Positions 32,208 through 41,300 of a DNA stretch of 64,000 bases are shown here, piece by piece. Under the pieces are notes generated by a model. That model saw only the letters and a list, made by a program, of their open reading frames with translations. It did no database searches and was not told the DNA's origin. Both the position numbers and the translations under genes were made by a program. This DNA comes from Streptomyces sp. DH12 (GTDB lineage Bacteria; Actinomycetota; Actinomycetes; Streptomycetales; Streptomycetaceae): NCBI RefSeq assembly GCF_020873895.1, contig NZ_JAHWGT010000013.1:62001-126000 (forward strand), read 5' to 3'. Numbering within the stretch: the stretch's first letter is position 1; every line of letters starts with the position of its first letter.

Positions 32208-32783
32208 TCAGACGTTCACGCCGAAGTCCTGCGCGATGCCGCGCAGGCCGGAGGCGTAGCCCTGGCCGATGGCGCGGAACTTCCACTCCGCGCCGTGGCG
32301 GTACAGCTCGCCGAAGACCATCGCGGTCTCCGTCGAGGCGTCCTCGCTCAGGTCGTAGCGGGCCAGCTCGTCGTTGTTCGCCTGGTTCACGACGCGGATG
32401 AAGGCGTTGCGCACCTGGCCGAAGGACTGCTGGCGGTTCTCGGCCTCGTAGATCGAGACCGGGAAGACGATCTTGTCGACGTCGGCGGGCACCGACGCGA
32501 GGTTGACCTTGATCTGCTCGTCGTCACCCTCGCCCTCACCCGTGAGGTTGTCACCGGTGTGCTCGACGGAGCCGTCGGGGCTCTTCAGGTTGTTGAAGAA
32601 GACGAAGTTGCCGTCGACGGCGACCTTGCCCTGGTCGTTCAGCAGCAGAGCGCTCGCGTCCAGGTCGAAGTCCGTACCGGTGGTGGTGCGGACGTCCCAG
32701 CCGAGGCCGACCGTGATCGCGGTCAGATTCGGCGCGGCCTTGGTCAGCGAGACGTTCCCGCCCTTGCTGAGGCTGACTCCCAC
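32208..32783 (-). CDS. terD: TerD family protein
   Basis: A 191-residue canonical TerD paralogue: [74 protein letters not shown] and [16 protein letters not shown]. The GTG at 32783 is chosen over ATG 32795 because GGAGG lies 5 nt before it and it makes the length equal to the sister protein. The pair reflects a tandem duplication, with the same Ca2+-binding acidic residues kept in both. Confidence 0.9.
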   Translation of the reverse strand: MGVSLSKGGNVSLTKAAPNLTAITVGLGWDVRTTTGTDFDLDASALLLNDQGKVAVDGNFVFFNNLKSPDGSVEHTGDNLTGEGEGDDEQIKVNLASVPADVDKIVFPVSIYEAENRQQSFGQVRNAFIRVVNQANNDELARYDLSEDASTETAMVFGELYRHGAEWKFRAIGQGYASGLRGIAQDFGVNV

Positions 32784-32990
32784 GAGTCCCTCCATTGGTT
32801 TTCAGGGGCAGCGCCCCCGTCGTGCGTTGGCATCGGATCAACGAGTGGATCCTAGTGACCGGTTCCCGTCGTGAGCAGGGCTTTGGACCGACGGATCGGC
32901 GGTGTCGGGCGCGCCCGCGGACGATCACGCGGCCGCGGGGGCCCCGGCCGTCACGATGGTCGCTTGCCGCCCCACGGGCCCCGTCGGCCC

Positions 32991-33449
32991 TCAGAGCTCG
33001 CCGAGGGCCTTGATGTAGTCGTCGATGTCCCTGGCGTCCGGCAGGGCGTTGACGACGGTCCAGCGCACGACGCCGTCCTTGTCGATGATGAAGGTGCCGC
33101 GGACCGCGCAGCCCTTCTCCTCGTCGAAGACGCCGTACTCCCGGGAGACCTCGCCGTGCGGCCAGAAGTCCGACAGCAGCGGGTACTCCAGGCCCTCCTG
33201 CTCGGCGAAGACGCGCAGGGTGTGGATGGAGTCGTTGGAGACGGCGAGCAGCTGCGTGTCCTCGTTGACGAAGCGCGGCAGCTGGTCGCGGAGCGCGCAG
33301 AGCTCGCCGGTGCAGACGCCGGTGAAGGCGAACGGGTAGAAGAGGAGCACGACGTTCTTCTCGCCGCGGAAGTCGCCGAGACGCACGGTGCGCCCGTGGT
33401 TGTCCTTCAGTTCGAAGTCCGGGGCCTTCGTGCCGACCTCGATCGCCAT
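32991..33449 (-). CDS. ahpE: AhpE-like one-cysteine-type peroxiredoxin
   Basis: A 152-residue thioredoxin-fold peroxidase. The peroxidatic Cys is C46 in FYPFAFTGVCTGELC; C51 follows 5 residues later. Conserved SDFWPHGEVSREYGVFDE and RGTFIIDKDGVVRW closely follow mycobacterial AhpE. It reduces hydroperoxides and peroxynitrite. C51 (and a third Cys in EKGCAVRG) could make a resolving disulfide, so whether it is 1-Cys or 2-Cys is open. It sits between the ter genes and DUF3052. Confidence 0.85.
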   Translation of the reverse strand: MAIEVGTKAPDFELKDNHGRTVRLGDFRGEKNVVLLFYPFAFTGVCTGELCALRDQLPRFVNEDTQLLAVSNDSIHTLRVFAEQEGLEYPLLSDFWPHGEVSREYGVFDEEKGCAVRGTFIIDKDGVVRWTVVNALPDARDIDDYIKALGEL

Positions 33450-33502
33450 GTGAACGCATCCCTTCGGTGGGCGGATCGCTGGAGACCCACCCTACGCAAC
33501 AA

Positions 33503-33530
33503 GGCCCCCGCCGATCGCTCGGCGGGGGCC
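33503..33530 (-). terminator. terminator after the DUF3052 gene
   Basis: A 12-bp GC hairpin (33503-33514 with 33519-33530, loop TCGC), 22 bp beyond the DUF3052 stop on the minus strand, before the peroxiredoxin gene. Confidence 0.65.
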
Positions 33531-33552
33531 CCTCGGCTGTGGGAGCCGGCGG

Positions 33553-33990
33553 TCAGCGCTTGGACTTCGCCGCCTTCGGGCTGACCAGGCGGGTGCCGAC
33601 CCAGTCCTTGCCCGCGTTGATGCTCCGGGTCTGCGACAGGCCGGCGGTCTGCGCGGCCTCGTTGATGTCGCTGGGCTCGATGTAGCCGTCACGACCGGTC
33701 TTGGGCGTCATCAGCCAGATCTGGCCGCCCTCCTCGATCAGGCCGATGGCGTCGACCAGTGCGTCCGTGAGGTCGCCGTCGTCGTCGCGGAACCACAGCA
33801 CCACGGCGTCTGCGACGTCGTCGTAGTCCTCGTCGACGAGTTCCTGGCCGATGACAGCCTCGATGTCCTCACGGAGCTCCTGCTCGACATCGTCGTCGTA
33901 GCCGATCTCCTGGACCACCTGTCCGGGCTCGAACCCCAGCCTTGCGGCTGGGTTGGTCCGCTCCTCCGCGTGGTCCGCGGTCGCGCTCAC
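33553..33990 (-). CDS. DUF3052 domain-containing protein
   Basis: A 145-residue acidic protein of the DUF3052 family, conserved in actinobacteria beside aceE and ahpE. It contains ARLGFEPGQVVQEIGYDDDV, an acidic VDEDYDDVADAVVLWFRDDD, DAIGLIEEGGQIWLMTPK and a basic C-terminal segment (GTRLVSPKAAKSKR). The function is unknown. The GTG at 33990 has AGGAGG 6 nt upstream; a longer N-terminal extension has no support. It diverges from aceE across ~430 bp. Confidence 0.85.
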   Translation of the reverse strand: MSATADHAEERTNPAARLGFEPGQVVQEIGYDDDVEQELREDIEAVIGQELVDEDYDDVADAVVLWFRDDDGDLTDALVDAIGLIEEGGQIWLMTPKTGRDGYIEPSDINEAAQTAGLSQTRSINAGKDWVGTRLVSPKAAKSKR

Positions 33991-34423
33991 GGCTTGCCTC
34001 CTGATCATGGGTGAAGAATTCTCGGGCCGCGCGCGTGCGCGTGGCATTGGGCGTAGTCCACACGTGCCGGACGGATCGCGCAAGTACCCGGCGACCTAGA
34101 CCGCCGAAACGGTGACTTTTGGGGCCGTCCTGCCGCAACTCCGGGTACCCGTCCTCTCCGCCTTCTGACACGCACCACACCTCTTGACCCACTTTAGGGG
34201 CTTGTATGACCTCGCTGCCCCTCGGGGGCGCGCACGGTGGCGGCGCCCGGCACCCCGCCGCCCGTGGGGGCGGCCGGAGGGCGCGGGTTACCCCAGGGTA
34301 GAGATGACGGGCGCGCCCTCGGGGTAGACGATGGTGGCGACGCCGACCGCAGAGCCGAGACCCCGACCGCAACCCACCCCTCACGGCATCCCCCGTGACC
34401 ACCTCGAACAGCGAAGGAACAGC
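33991..34423. promoter_or_regulatory. divergent regulatory region between DUF3052 and aceE
   Basis: About 430 bp with no gene. TTGACC (34184-34189) and TATGAC (34205-34210), 15 bp apart, form one weak candidate promoter toward aceE. Two GGGTAGA motifs occur at 34298-34304 and, as GGGGTAGAC, at 34321-34329. I see no riboswitch-like fold I can name. Confidence 0.3.
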
Positions 34424-37171
34424 GTGGCTTCCGGATCCGATCGCAACCCGATCATCATTGGCGGCCTTCCCAGCCAGGTCCCGGACTTCGATCCGGAAGA
34501 GACCCAGGAATGGCTCGACTCCCTCGACGCCGCCGTCGACGAGCGGGGGCGAGAGCGGGCTCGCTACCTCATGCTCCGGCTGATCGAGCGCGCCCGCGAG
34601 AAGCGCGTGGCCGTGCCCGAGATGCGCAGCTCGGACTACGTCAACACGATCGCCACCAAGGACGAGCCGTTCTTCCCCGGCAACGAGGAGATCGAACGCC
34701 GGATCCTCAACGCCACGCGGTGGAACGCTGCCGTCATGGTCTCCCGCGCGCAGCGCCCCGGCATCGGCGTCGGCGGGCACATCGCCACCTTCGCCTCCTC
34801 GGCGTCCCTGTACGACGTGGGCTTCAACCACTTCTTCCGGGGCAAGGACGAGGGCGACGGCGGCGACCAGATCTTCTTCCAGGGGCACGCCTCGCCCGGC
34901 ATCTACGCCCGGGCGTTCCTGCTGGACCGGTTGAGCGAGCCCCAGCTGGACGGCTTCCGCCAGGAGCGGTCGAAGTACCCGGACGGCCTGTCGTCGTATC
35001 CGCACCCCAGGCTGATGCCGGACTTCTGGGAGTTCCCGACCGTCTCCATGGGCCTGGGCCCGCTGGGGGCGATCTACCAGGCGCGGATGAACCGCTACAT
35101 GGAGGCGCGCGGCATCGCCGACACGTCCCGGTCGCACGTGTGGGCGTTCCTCGGCGACGGCGAGATGGACGAGCCGGAGTCGCTGGGCCAGCTCACCATC
35201 GCCGCCCGCGAGGGGCTGGACAACCTCACCTTCGTCGTCAACTGCAACCTCCAGCGCCTGGACGGCCCGGTCCGGGGCAACGGCAAGATCATCCAGGAGC
35301 TGGAGTCGGTCTTCCGCGGCGCCGGCTGGAACGTGATCAAGCTGATCTGGGACCGCTCCTGGGACCCGCTGCTGGCGCTGGACCGGGACGGCACCCTGGT
35401 CAACAAGATGAACACGACGCCCGACGGGCAGTTCCAGACGTACGCCACCGAGACCGGCGCGTACATCCGGGAGCACTTCTTCGGCGACGACCACCGGCTG
35501 CGCGCGATGGTCGAGGGGATGAGCGACCAGCAGCTGCTGCACCTGGGGCGCGGCGGCCACGACCACCGGAAGATCTACGCGGCGTACGCGGCGGCCAAGG
35601 CCCACAAGGGCCAGCCGACGGTGATCCTGGCGCAGACGGTCAAGGGCTGGACCCTCGGTCCGAACTTCGAGGGCCGCAACGCCACCCACCAGATGAAGAA
35701 GCTGACGGTGGACGACCTCAAGCGGTTCCGCGACCGGCTGCACCTGCCGATCCCGGACAGCCGGCTGGACTCCGGCCTCCCGCCGTACTTCCACCCGGGG
35801 CGCGACTCGGAGGAGATCCAGTACATGCACGACCGCCGCAAGGCGCTGGGCGGGTACGTCCCGACCCGAGTCGTGCGGTCCGAGCCGTTGCCGCTGCCGC
35901 AGGACGAGACGTACGCGGCGGTGAAGAAGGGGTCCGGTCAGCAGTCCATCGCCACGACGATGGCGTTCGTACGGCTGCTGAAGGACCTGATGCGGGACAA
36001 GGGGATCGGCAAGCGGTTCGTGCTGATCGCTCCGGACGAGTACCGCACCTTCGGCATGGACTCGTTCTTCCCGAGCGCCAAGATCTACAACCCGCTGGGC
36101 CAGCAGTACGAGGCGGTCGACCGGGAGCTGCTGCTCGCGTACAAGGAGTCGCCGACGGGCCAGATGCTGCACGACGGCATCTCCGAGGCCGGCTGCACCG
36201 CCTCGCTGATCGCCGCCGGCTCCGCCTACGCGACGCACGGCGAGCCGCTCATCCCGGTCTACGTCTTCTACTCGATGTTCGGCTTCCAGCGGACCGGTGA
36301 CCAGTTCTGGCAGATGGCCGACCAGCTCGCGCGCGGTTTCGTCCTGGGCGCGACCGCCGGGCGCACGACACTGACCGGTGAGGGTCTGCAGCACGCGGAC
36401 GGCCACTCCCAGCTCCTGGCGTCGACGAACCCGGCGTGCGTCGCGTACGACCCGGCGTTCGGGTTCGAGATCGCGCACATCGTGCAGGACGGGTTGCGGC
36501 GGATGTACGGCTCGTCGGAGGAGCACCCGCACGGCGAGGACGTCTTCTACTACCTGACCGTCTACAACGAGCCGATCCAGCACCCGGCGGAGCCGGCCGA
36601 CGTGGATGTGGAGGGCATCCTCAAGGGCATCCACCGGTTCCGCGCCGGGGAGGCCGGGGAGATCCCGGCGCAGATCATGGCGTCCGGCGTGGCGGTGCCC
36701 TGGGCCGTGGAGGCCCAGCGCATCCTCGCCGAGGAATGGAACGTCCGCGCGGACGTGTGGTCGGCGACGTCCTGGAACGAGCTGCGCCGCGACGCGGTGG
36801 AGGCCGAGGAGTACAACCTCCTGCACCCGGAGGAGGAGGCCCGCGTCCCCTTCGTGACGCGGAAGCTCTCGAACGCGGAGGGACCGTTCGTGGCCGTGTC
36901 CGACTGGATGCGGTCGGTTCCCGACCAGATCTCCCGGTGGGTGCCCGGCCCGTACACCTCGCTGGGGGCGGACGGCTTCGGCTTCGCCGACACCCGTGGC
37001 GCGGCCCGCCGCTACTTCCACATCGACGCGCAGTCGATCGTGCTGGCGGTGCTCACGGAGCTGGCCCGGCAGGGCAAGGTGGACCGCTCGGCGCTGAAGC
37101 AGGCGGTGGACCGCTACCAGCTGCTCGACGTGTCGGCAGCCGATCCGGGCCCGGCGGGCGGCGACGCCTAG
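34424..37171 (+). CDS. aceE: pyruvate dehydrogenase E1 component (homodimeric)
   Basis: A 915-residue, full-length homodimeric-type E1. It decarboxylates pyruvate with thiamine diphosphate and passes the acetyl group to lipoyl-E2. Visible are [16 protein letters not shown]-like start, [20 protein letters not shown], the TPP/Mg motif [10 protein letters not shown] at 244-253 ending in [18 protein letters not shown] loop, [17 protein letters not shown] and a C-terminal domain with [16 protein letters not shown]. The GTG at 34424 has GAAGGA upstream. Actinobacteria use this E1 in a mixed PDH/OGDH complex. Confidence 0.95.
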   Translation: MASGSDRNPIIIGGLPSQVPDFDPEETQEWLDSLDAAVDERGRERARYLMLRLIERAREKRVAVPEMRSSDYVNTIATKDEPFFPGNEEIERRILNATRWNAAVMVSRAQRPGIGVGGHIATFASSASLYDVGFNHFFRGKDEGDGGDQIFFQGHASPGIYARAFLLDRLSEPQLDGFRQERSKYPDGLSSYPHPRLMPDFWEFPTVSMGLGPLGAIYQARMNRYMEARGIADTSRSHVWAFLGDGEMDEPESLGQLTIAAREGLDNLTFVVNCNLQRLDGPVRGNGKIIQELESVFRGAGWNVIKLIWDRSWDPLLALDRDGTLVNKMNTTPDGQFQTYATETGAYIREHFFGDDHRLRAMVEGMSDQQLLHLGRGGHDHRKIYAAYAAAKAHKGQPTVILAQTVKGWTLGPNFEGRNATHQMKKLTVDDLKRFRDRLHLPIPDSRLDSGLPPYFHPGRDSEEIQYMHDRRKALGGYVPTRVVRSEPLPLPQDETYAAVKKGSGQQSIATTMAFVRLLKDLMRDKGIGKRFVLIAPDEYRTFGMDSFFPSAKIYNPLGQQYEAVDRELLLAYKESPTGQMLHDGISEAGCTASLIAAGSAYATHGEPLIPVYVFYSMFGFQRTGDQFWQMADQLARGFVLGATAGRTTLTGEGLQHADGHSQLLASTNPACVAYDPAFGFEIAHIVQDGLRRMYGSSEEHPHGEDVFYYLTVYNEPIQHPAEPADVDVEGILKGIHRFRAGEAGEIPAQIMASGVAVPWAVEAQRILAEEWNVRADVWSATSWNELRRDAVEAEEYNLLHPEEEARVPFVTRKLSNAEGPFVAVSDWMRSVPDQISRWVPGPYTSLGADGFGFADTRGAARRYFHIDAQSIVLAVLTELARQGKVDRSALKQAVDRYQLLDVSAADPGPAGGDA

Positions 37172-37243
37172 CAGGCGGTACGGCGGCCGGCGGCCCGGGT
37201 GCGACTGCGCCCGTGCCGCCGGCCGCCGCTTACGATGCGCGGC

Positions 37244-38119
37244 ATGAAGGAACCGACGGCGCAGATCCGGTGGGAGCGGCGGACACAGGCCCCCCTGCTC
37301 GCCCTGGCGGTCGCGTTCGGCGTCGCGTACGCGGTGTCGATCGTCGCCACGGAGGCGGCCCCGTGGGTCGGCACGCTGTGCATGGGTGTGGAGTGGGTGG
37401 TGTGGGCGGCGTTCGCCGTCGACTACGTCGTACGGGTGCGGCTCGCTCCCTCGCGTTGGCTCTTTGTGCGCAGTCACTGGCTGGACCTCCTGGCGGTGGC
37501 GCTTCCGCTGCTGCAGCCGCTGCGACTGCTGCGGCTGGTCTCGACGCTCCTGCTGGTGGGCCGGCGGGCCCGGATGGCCTCGCAGGTCACACTGACGACG
37601 TATGTGGCGGGTTCCGTCGCGGGGTTGCTGATGTTCGGCTCGCTGGCGGTGCTCCAGGTCGAGCGGGACGCACCAGGTGGGAACATCCGGACGCTGGGCG
37701 ACGCGGTGTGGTGGTCGTTCACGACGATGACGACCGTGGGCTACGGCGACCTCGCTCCGACCACCGGACTCGGCCGGTTGCTGGCGGTCGGACTGATGCT
37801 GTCGGGCATCGCGCTGCTGGGTGTGGTCACGGCGAACATCGCCGCCTGGTTCATCTCCCGCTTCGAGCGGGACGACATCGAGGAACGCCGCAGGACCGCC
37901 CTCCTGGAGACACTGACCTCGGAGGTGCGCGAGCTCCGCGCCGAGGTCGCCCGCCTCTCGACGAACCCGCCGGCCACCTCGACGGACGGGCGCCGGGACG
38001 GCCCGCGGACCGCCCCGTCCGTGCACGCCCCGGGCCCCGCGTCGGAGTCGGAGCCGGTGAGTGGCGCGGGAGCCGATTCCGGCACCCCGGACGCCGGGGT
38101 CAGTTCTCCCAGATCTTGA
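37244..38119 (+). CDS. voltage-gated-like potassium channel (2TM-pore type)
   Basis: A 291-residue membrane protein. About five to six hydrophobic segments, an S4-like Arg-rich helix (PLRLLRLVSTLLLVGRRARM) and the selectivity filter TMTTVGYGD (TVGYGD at 164-169) mark a K+ channel. The cytoplasmic C-terminus has a coiled coil (ERRRTALLETLTSEVRELRA) for tetramerisation and a disordered Ser/Pro tail. The ATG at 37244 is preferred. The stop overlaps the convergent inhibitor gene by 20 bp. Confidence 0.85.
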   Translation: MKEPTAQIRWERRTQAPLLALAVAFGVAYAVSIVATEAAPWVGTLCMGVEWVVWAAFAVDYVVRVRLAPSRWLFVRSHWLDLLAVALPLLQPLRLLRLVSTLLLVGRRARMASQVTLTTYVAGSVAGLLMFGSLAVLQVERDAPGGNIRTLGDAVWWSFTTMTTVGYGDLAPTTGLGRLLAVGLMLSGIALLGVVTANIAAWFISRFERDDIEERRRTALLETLTSEVRELRAEVARLSTNPPATSTDGRRDGPRTAPSVHAPGPASESEPVSGAGADSGTPDAGVSSPRS

Positions 38120-38492
38120 AGGCCCGCACCTGGTAGGGCGAGCGCGGCACCCACGTGCCGCTGCCCGGGTAGGTCTCGAACTCTCCCGTCTCGGCGCAGG
38201 TCGCCGACTGGTACGTCGTGACGGGCCGTCCCGTGCGGTTGGCCAGCGCCGCCGCGGAGGTGCCGCCCGCCAGCGTGACGCAGCTCTCGACGTCGGTCGA
38301 GGCCAGCTCGTGCGTCTGCCGCTTGCCCTTGAACTGCTCGTTGGGCCACAGGCACAGCTGCCCGCTGCCGCAAGGCCCGAGGGCCGGGGGCGCGGCGTCC
38401 GCGGGCGGCGCGCACGTGGAGAGGGCGGCGATGGTCACCGCGCTCACTCCGAGGGCCGCAGCGGTGAAGAAGGGGCGGGTGGACTTGCGCAT
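38100..38492 (-). CDS. secreted peptidase inhibitor family I36 protein
   Basis: A 130-residue exported protein. A Sec signal peptide (RPFFTAAALGVSAVTIAAL) ends near ADAAPPA (residue ~33). The mature ~95-residue domain has four or more Cys (GPCGSGQLCLW, ESCVTLAG, ATCAETGEFETYPG), matching the beta-crystallin-like I36 family that includes the Streptomyces metalloproteinase inhibitor SMPI. It may block metalloproteases or protect the envelope. It is convergent with the channel gene. Confidence 0.7.
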   Translation of the reverse strand: MRKSTRPFFTAAALGVSAVTIAALSTCAPPADAAPPALGPCGSGQLCLWPNEQFKGKRQTHELASTDVESCVTLAGGTSAAALANRTGRPVTTYQSATCAETGEFETYPGSGTWVPRSPYQVRAFKIWEN

Positions 38493-38682
38493 GTGGATCT
38501 CCCCCGTGCTTGGTGACGCTCCGTGTTCGGTCTCGCCATAGCTTGACTCTGCGTGACGCCGGAAGGGAAGAGCTGCCGGTCGGGTTCACCCGCATGGGGG
38601 ATGGTGCCGCGTCCGCCGAACGAAATCGGCGGGAGCCGGGCGCGGGGCGGGACGGACGGGGCTGCAGGACCCGAGACGCGGA

Positions 38683-38708
38683 AGGCCCCGGCACGGATGC
38701 CGGGGCCT
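38683..38708 (-). terminator. terminator after the MFS gene
   Basis: An 11-bp hairpin AGGCCCCGGCA (38683-38693), loop CGGA, TGCCGGGGCCT (38698-38708), 25 bp past the MFS stop. Confidence 0.65.
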
Positions 38709-38732
38709 GGAGCAGTCAGACGTGGTGTCGCC

Positions 38733-40343
38733 TCAGATGTGGACGCCGCCCCCGCCGGTGTCCGCGTTGACGCCGCGCTTGGTCAGCGTCGCGACGAGGG
38801 CGGCGACGATCGCCACGCATCCGGCGACGGTGAAGGCCAGGCCCATGCCGGACATGAACGTGTCCTGGATGACCTTGGTGATCGCGGCCAGCACGTCCGG
38901 GGTCATTCCCGGCGCCTTGGCGAGCTCCTCCGGGACGGTGCCGAACTCCGCGGCCTGCTCCAGCTGCGGAGCGGGCGGGATCGGGATGCCGGCCTCCTTC
39001 CAGTTCTCCCCGAACTCGGAGCTGACCTTGGAGGACATGACGGCGCCGAGCACCGCCGTGCCGAGCGCGCCACCCACCTGCATGGCGGCCTGCTGGAGCC
39101 CGCCGGCCACTCCGGAGAGCTCCAGCGGCGCGTTGCCCACGATGACCTCCGTCGCGCCGACCATGACCGGGGCCAGACCGAGGCCGAGCAGGGCGAACCA
39201 GAGGGACGTCGACAGGGTGCCCGTGCCCGGCGTGAGCGTGAGCATGCCGAACATGGAGGCGGCGGTGAAGACCATGCCGCTGACCAGCGGAACGCGCGGC
39301 CCGAACTTGGTGATCAGTGCGCCCGCCAGCGGCGAGGAGACGATCATCATCGCCGTGAGCGGCAGCAGGCGCAGACCGCTGTCGACCGGGCTGAGGCCCT
39401 TGACGCCCTGGAGGTAGAACGTCACGAAGAACAGGCCGCCCATGAAGGCGAAGGCCATGAGGACCATGAGGACGACGCCCGCGGAGAGCGGGACGGACCG
39501 GAACATGCCGAGGGGGACGAGCGGCTCGCGCACCTTCTGCTGCCAGAGGGCGAAGAACGCGAAGAGGATCACCGCACCGAGCAGGAAGCCCCAGGTCTTG
39601 CCGCTGCCCCAGCCCCAGCTCTCGCCGGCCTTGATGATGCCCCAGATCAGGGAGGCCATGGCGGCGGAGAGCAGCACGATGCCCACGATGTCGAAGGAGC
39701 GCGGGGCGTTCGCCGCCCGGTGGTCCTTCAGGATCACGAAACCGAGGCCGAGTGCGACCACGCCGACCGGCACGTTGATGAAGAAGACCGACTGCCAGCT
39801 GACGTGTTCGACGAGGAGACCGCCGACGATCGGGCCGCCCGCCGTGGATGCACCGATGACCATGCCCCAGATACCGATGGCCATGTTGAGCTTCTCGGCC
39901 GGGAAGGTGGCGCGCAGAAGGCCGAGGGCGGCGGGCATGAGCAGGGCGCCGAAGAGGCCCTGGAGCACACGGAAGCCGACGACCAGGGCGATCGAGTCCG
40001 AGAGGCCGATCGCGGCGGACGACGCCGCGAAACCGGCTATGCCTATGAGGAACGTCTGGCGGTGGCCGAAGCGGTCGCCGAGCTTGCCGGCCGTGATCAG
40101 GGCCACGGCGAGGGCCAGCAGGTAGCCGTTGGTGATCCACTGGACGTCGGCGAGCGTCGCGCCGAGGTCCCGCTGGATCGCCGGGTTGGCGATGGCGACG
40201 ATGGTGCCGTCGAGCGCGACCATCATCACACCGACGGCGACGCTGAACAGCGTGAGCCACGGGTGGCCCCGCAGGCCCCTGGCCGGTTCGGGCTCGGGTT
40301 CCGGGTTCTGCGGAGACTTCTGGATGGTGGTCTGACCAGTCAT
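38733..40343 (-). CDS. DHA2-family MFS drug efflux transporter
   Basis: A 536-residue proton-coupled exporter with 14 predicted helices. Motif D1 is MMVALDGTIVAIANPAIQRD, motif A GKLGDRFGHRQTFLIG and motif C GPIVGGLLVEHVSWQSVFFI. Such pumps export lipophilic drugs. The start ATG at 40343 coincides with the expected transcription start, so the mRNA is probably leaderless. It is divergently transcribed from a TetR gene whose product probably represses it through the palindrome at 40357-40371. Confidence 0.9.
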   Translation of the reverse strand: MTGQTTIQKSPQNPEPEPEPARGLRGHPWLTLFSVAVGVMMVALDGTIVAIANPAIQRDLGATLADVQWITNGYLLALAVALITAGKLGDRFGHRQTFLIGIAGFAASSAAIGLSDSIALVVGFRVLQGLFGALLMPAALGLLRATFPAEKLNMAIGIWGMVIGASTAGGPIVGGLLVEHVSWQSVFFINVPVGVVALGLGFVILKDHRAANAPRSFDIVGIVLLSAAMASLIWGIIKAGESWGWGSGKTWGFLLGAVILFAFFALWQQKVREPLVPLGMFRSVPLSAGVVLMVLMAFAFMGGLFFVTFYLQGVKGLSPVDSGLRLLPLTAMMIVSSPLAGALITKFGPRVPLVSGMVFTAASMFGMLTLTPGTGTLSTSLWFALLGLGLAPVMVGATEVIVGNAPLELSGVAGGLQQAAMQVGGALGTAVLGAVMSSKVSSEFGENWKEAGIPIPPAPQLEQAAEFGTVPEELAKAPGMTPDVLAAITKVIQDTFMSGMGLAFTVAGCVAIVAALVATLTKRGVNADTGGGGVHI

Positions 40344-40350
40344 ACCGCGA

Positions 40351-40379
40351 GGCTAATGTCAGTCGCTGACAATTGACAA
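40351..40379 (-). promoter_or_regulatory. MFS promoter with embedded TetR operator
   Basis: On the minus strand TTGTCA (-35, 40374-40379) and TTAGCC (-10, 40351-40356) are separated by exactly 17 bp. The palindrome TGTCAG-TCG-CTGACA (40357-40371) fills almost the whole spacer. Repressor binding there would occlude RNA polymerase. Confidence 0.55.
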
Positions 40380-40457
40380 AGCAATTGGCGGGACGGCCGC
40401 TGTCACGTCGCTCACAGATAGGCTGAGCTGCGAAAGAGGCGAAACGAGGACCATGAA

Positions 40458-41162
40458 GTGACGGTTGAGCAGCCGAGCGGGACGGGCTCCGCCACCGGGC
40501 TGCGCGAGCGGAAGAAGCAGCGCACCCACGCCGCCCTGCTTCGCACCGCGCTGGAGCTCTTCACCACGCAGGGATACGAGGAGACGACCGTCGACGAGAT
40601 CGCCGACGCCGTCGCGGTCTCGCAACGGACCTTCTTCCGCTACTTCGCCAGCAAGGAGGACGCCGCCTTCGCCGTCCAGCAGATGGTGGAGCGGCACTTC
40701 GTCGCCGCGCTCCGCGGCCGCCCCGCCGCGGAGGGCCCGTTCGACGCCCTGCGCAACTCCGTCCTCGAGGCGTGGGACACCATCGGCGAGGCCATCACGG
40801 AGGTCGTTCCGGTCGAGGTGCACCTGCGCATGCTCCGGGTCATCGAGTCGACGCCGCCACTGCTCGCCGTCCACCTGCGCCGCTCCTTCGAGATGGAGGA
40901 GTACATCGCCCGACTCGTCGCGGACCGCGAGGGGCTGGACGTCGACAGCGACCCCCGTCCGCGTGTCGCCGTCGCCGCCTTCAGCGGCGTCATGCGCGTG
41001 ACCGGGCAGCTGTGGGTGCAGGGGCGCGAGACCACCGTGGAGGCGATGCGCGCCCTCACCGAGGACTACCTCGACCACATCGGTCCGGCTCTGGCCGGGG
41101 ACTGGCGCGAAACAGCCGCCCCGTCGGCCCGCAGGCCCGCGAGGGGCGCGGAAGGAGGGTGA
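40458..41162 (+). CDS. TetR/AcrR-family repressor
   Basis: A 234-residue regulator. The N-terminal HTH spans ~15-65 (RERKKQRTHAALLRTALELF, then VDEIADAVAVSQRTFFRYF). A helical ligand-binding domain follows. It is divergent from the MFS pump, with 114 bp between start codons and the palindromic operator in that gap. It would sense a compound exported by the pump. GTG start at 40458. Confidence 0.85.
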   Translation: MTVEQPSGTGSATGLRERKKQRTHAALLRTALELFTTQGYEETTVDEIADAVAVSQRTFFRYFASKEDAAFAVQQMVERHFVAALRGRPAAEGPFDALRNSVLEAWDTIGEAITEVVPVEVHLRMLRVIESTPPLLAVHLRRSFEMEEYIARLVADREGLDVDSDPRPRVAVAAFSGVMRVTGQLWVQGRETTVEAMRALTEDYLDHIGPALAGDWRETAAPSARRPARGAEGG

Positions 41163-41300
41163 GCGCGCCGGGGCGGTAGGCCACCGCCGTACGGCACGGA
41201 CCAGCAACGCGACCGACGCTTGCCCGATGCGCCACCCCAAACCGTGATCTGCGTCACTGACACCCCGGAGGCCGCCGCCCGTCTCCTAGGGTGTCTCGTA

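Noticed and set aside
33869-38026. A 1,385-codon minus-strand open frame antisense to aceE and the channel gene
   Set aside because: It is a shadow of aceE, which has complete family motifs; the antisense product has no recognisable domain.
38733-40343. A biosynthetic gene cluster around the MFS pump
   Set aside because: No biosynthetic enzymes adjoin it; the pump and TetR form a stand-alone pair.
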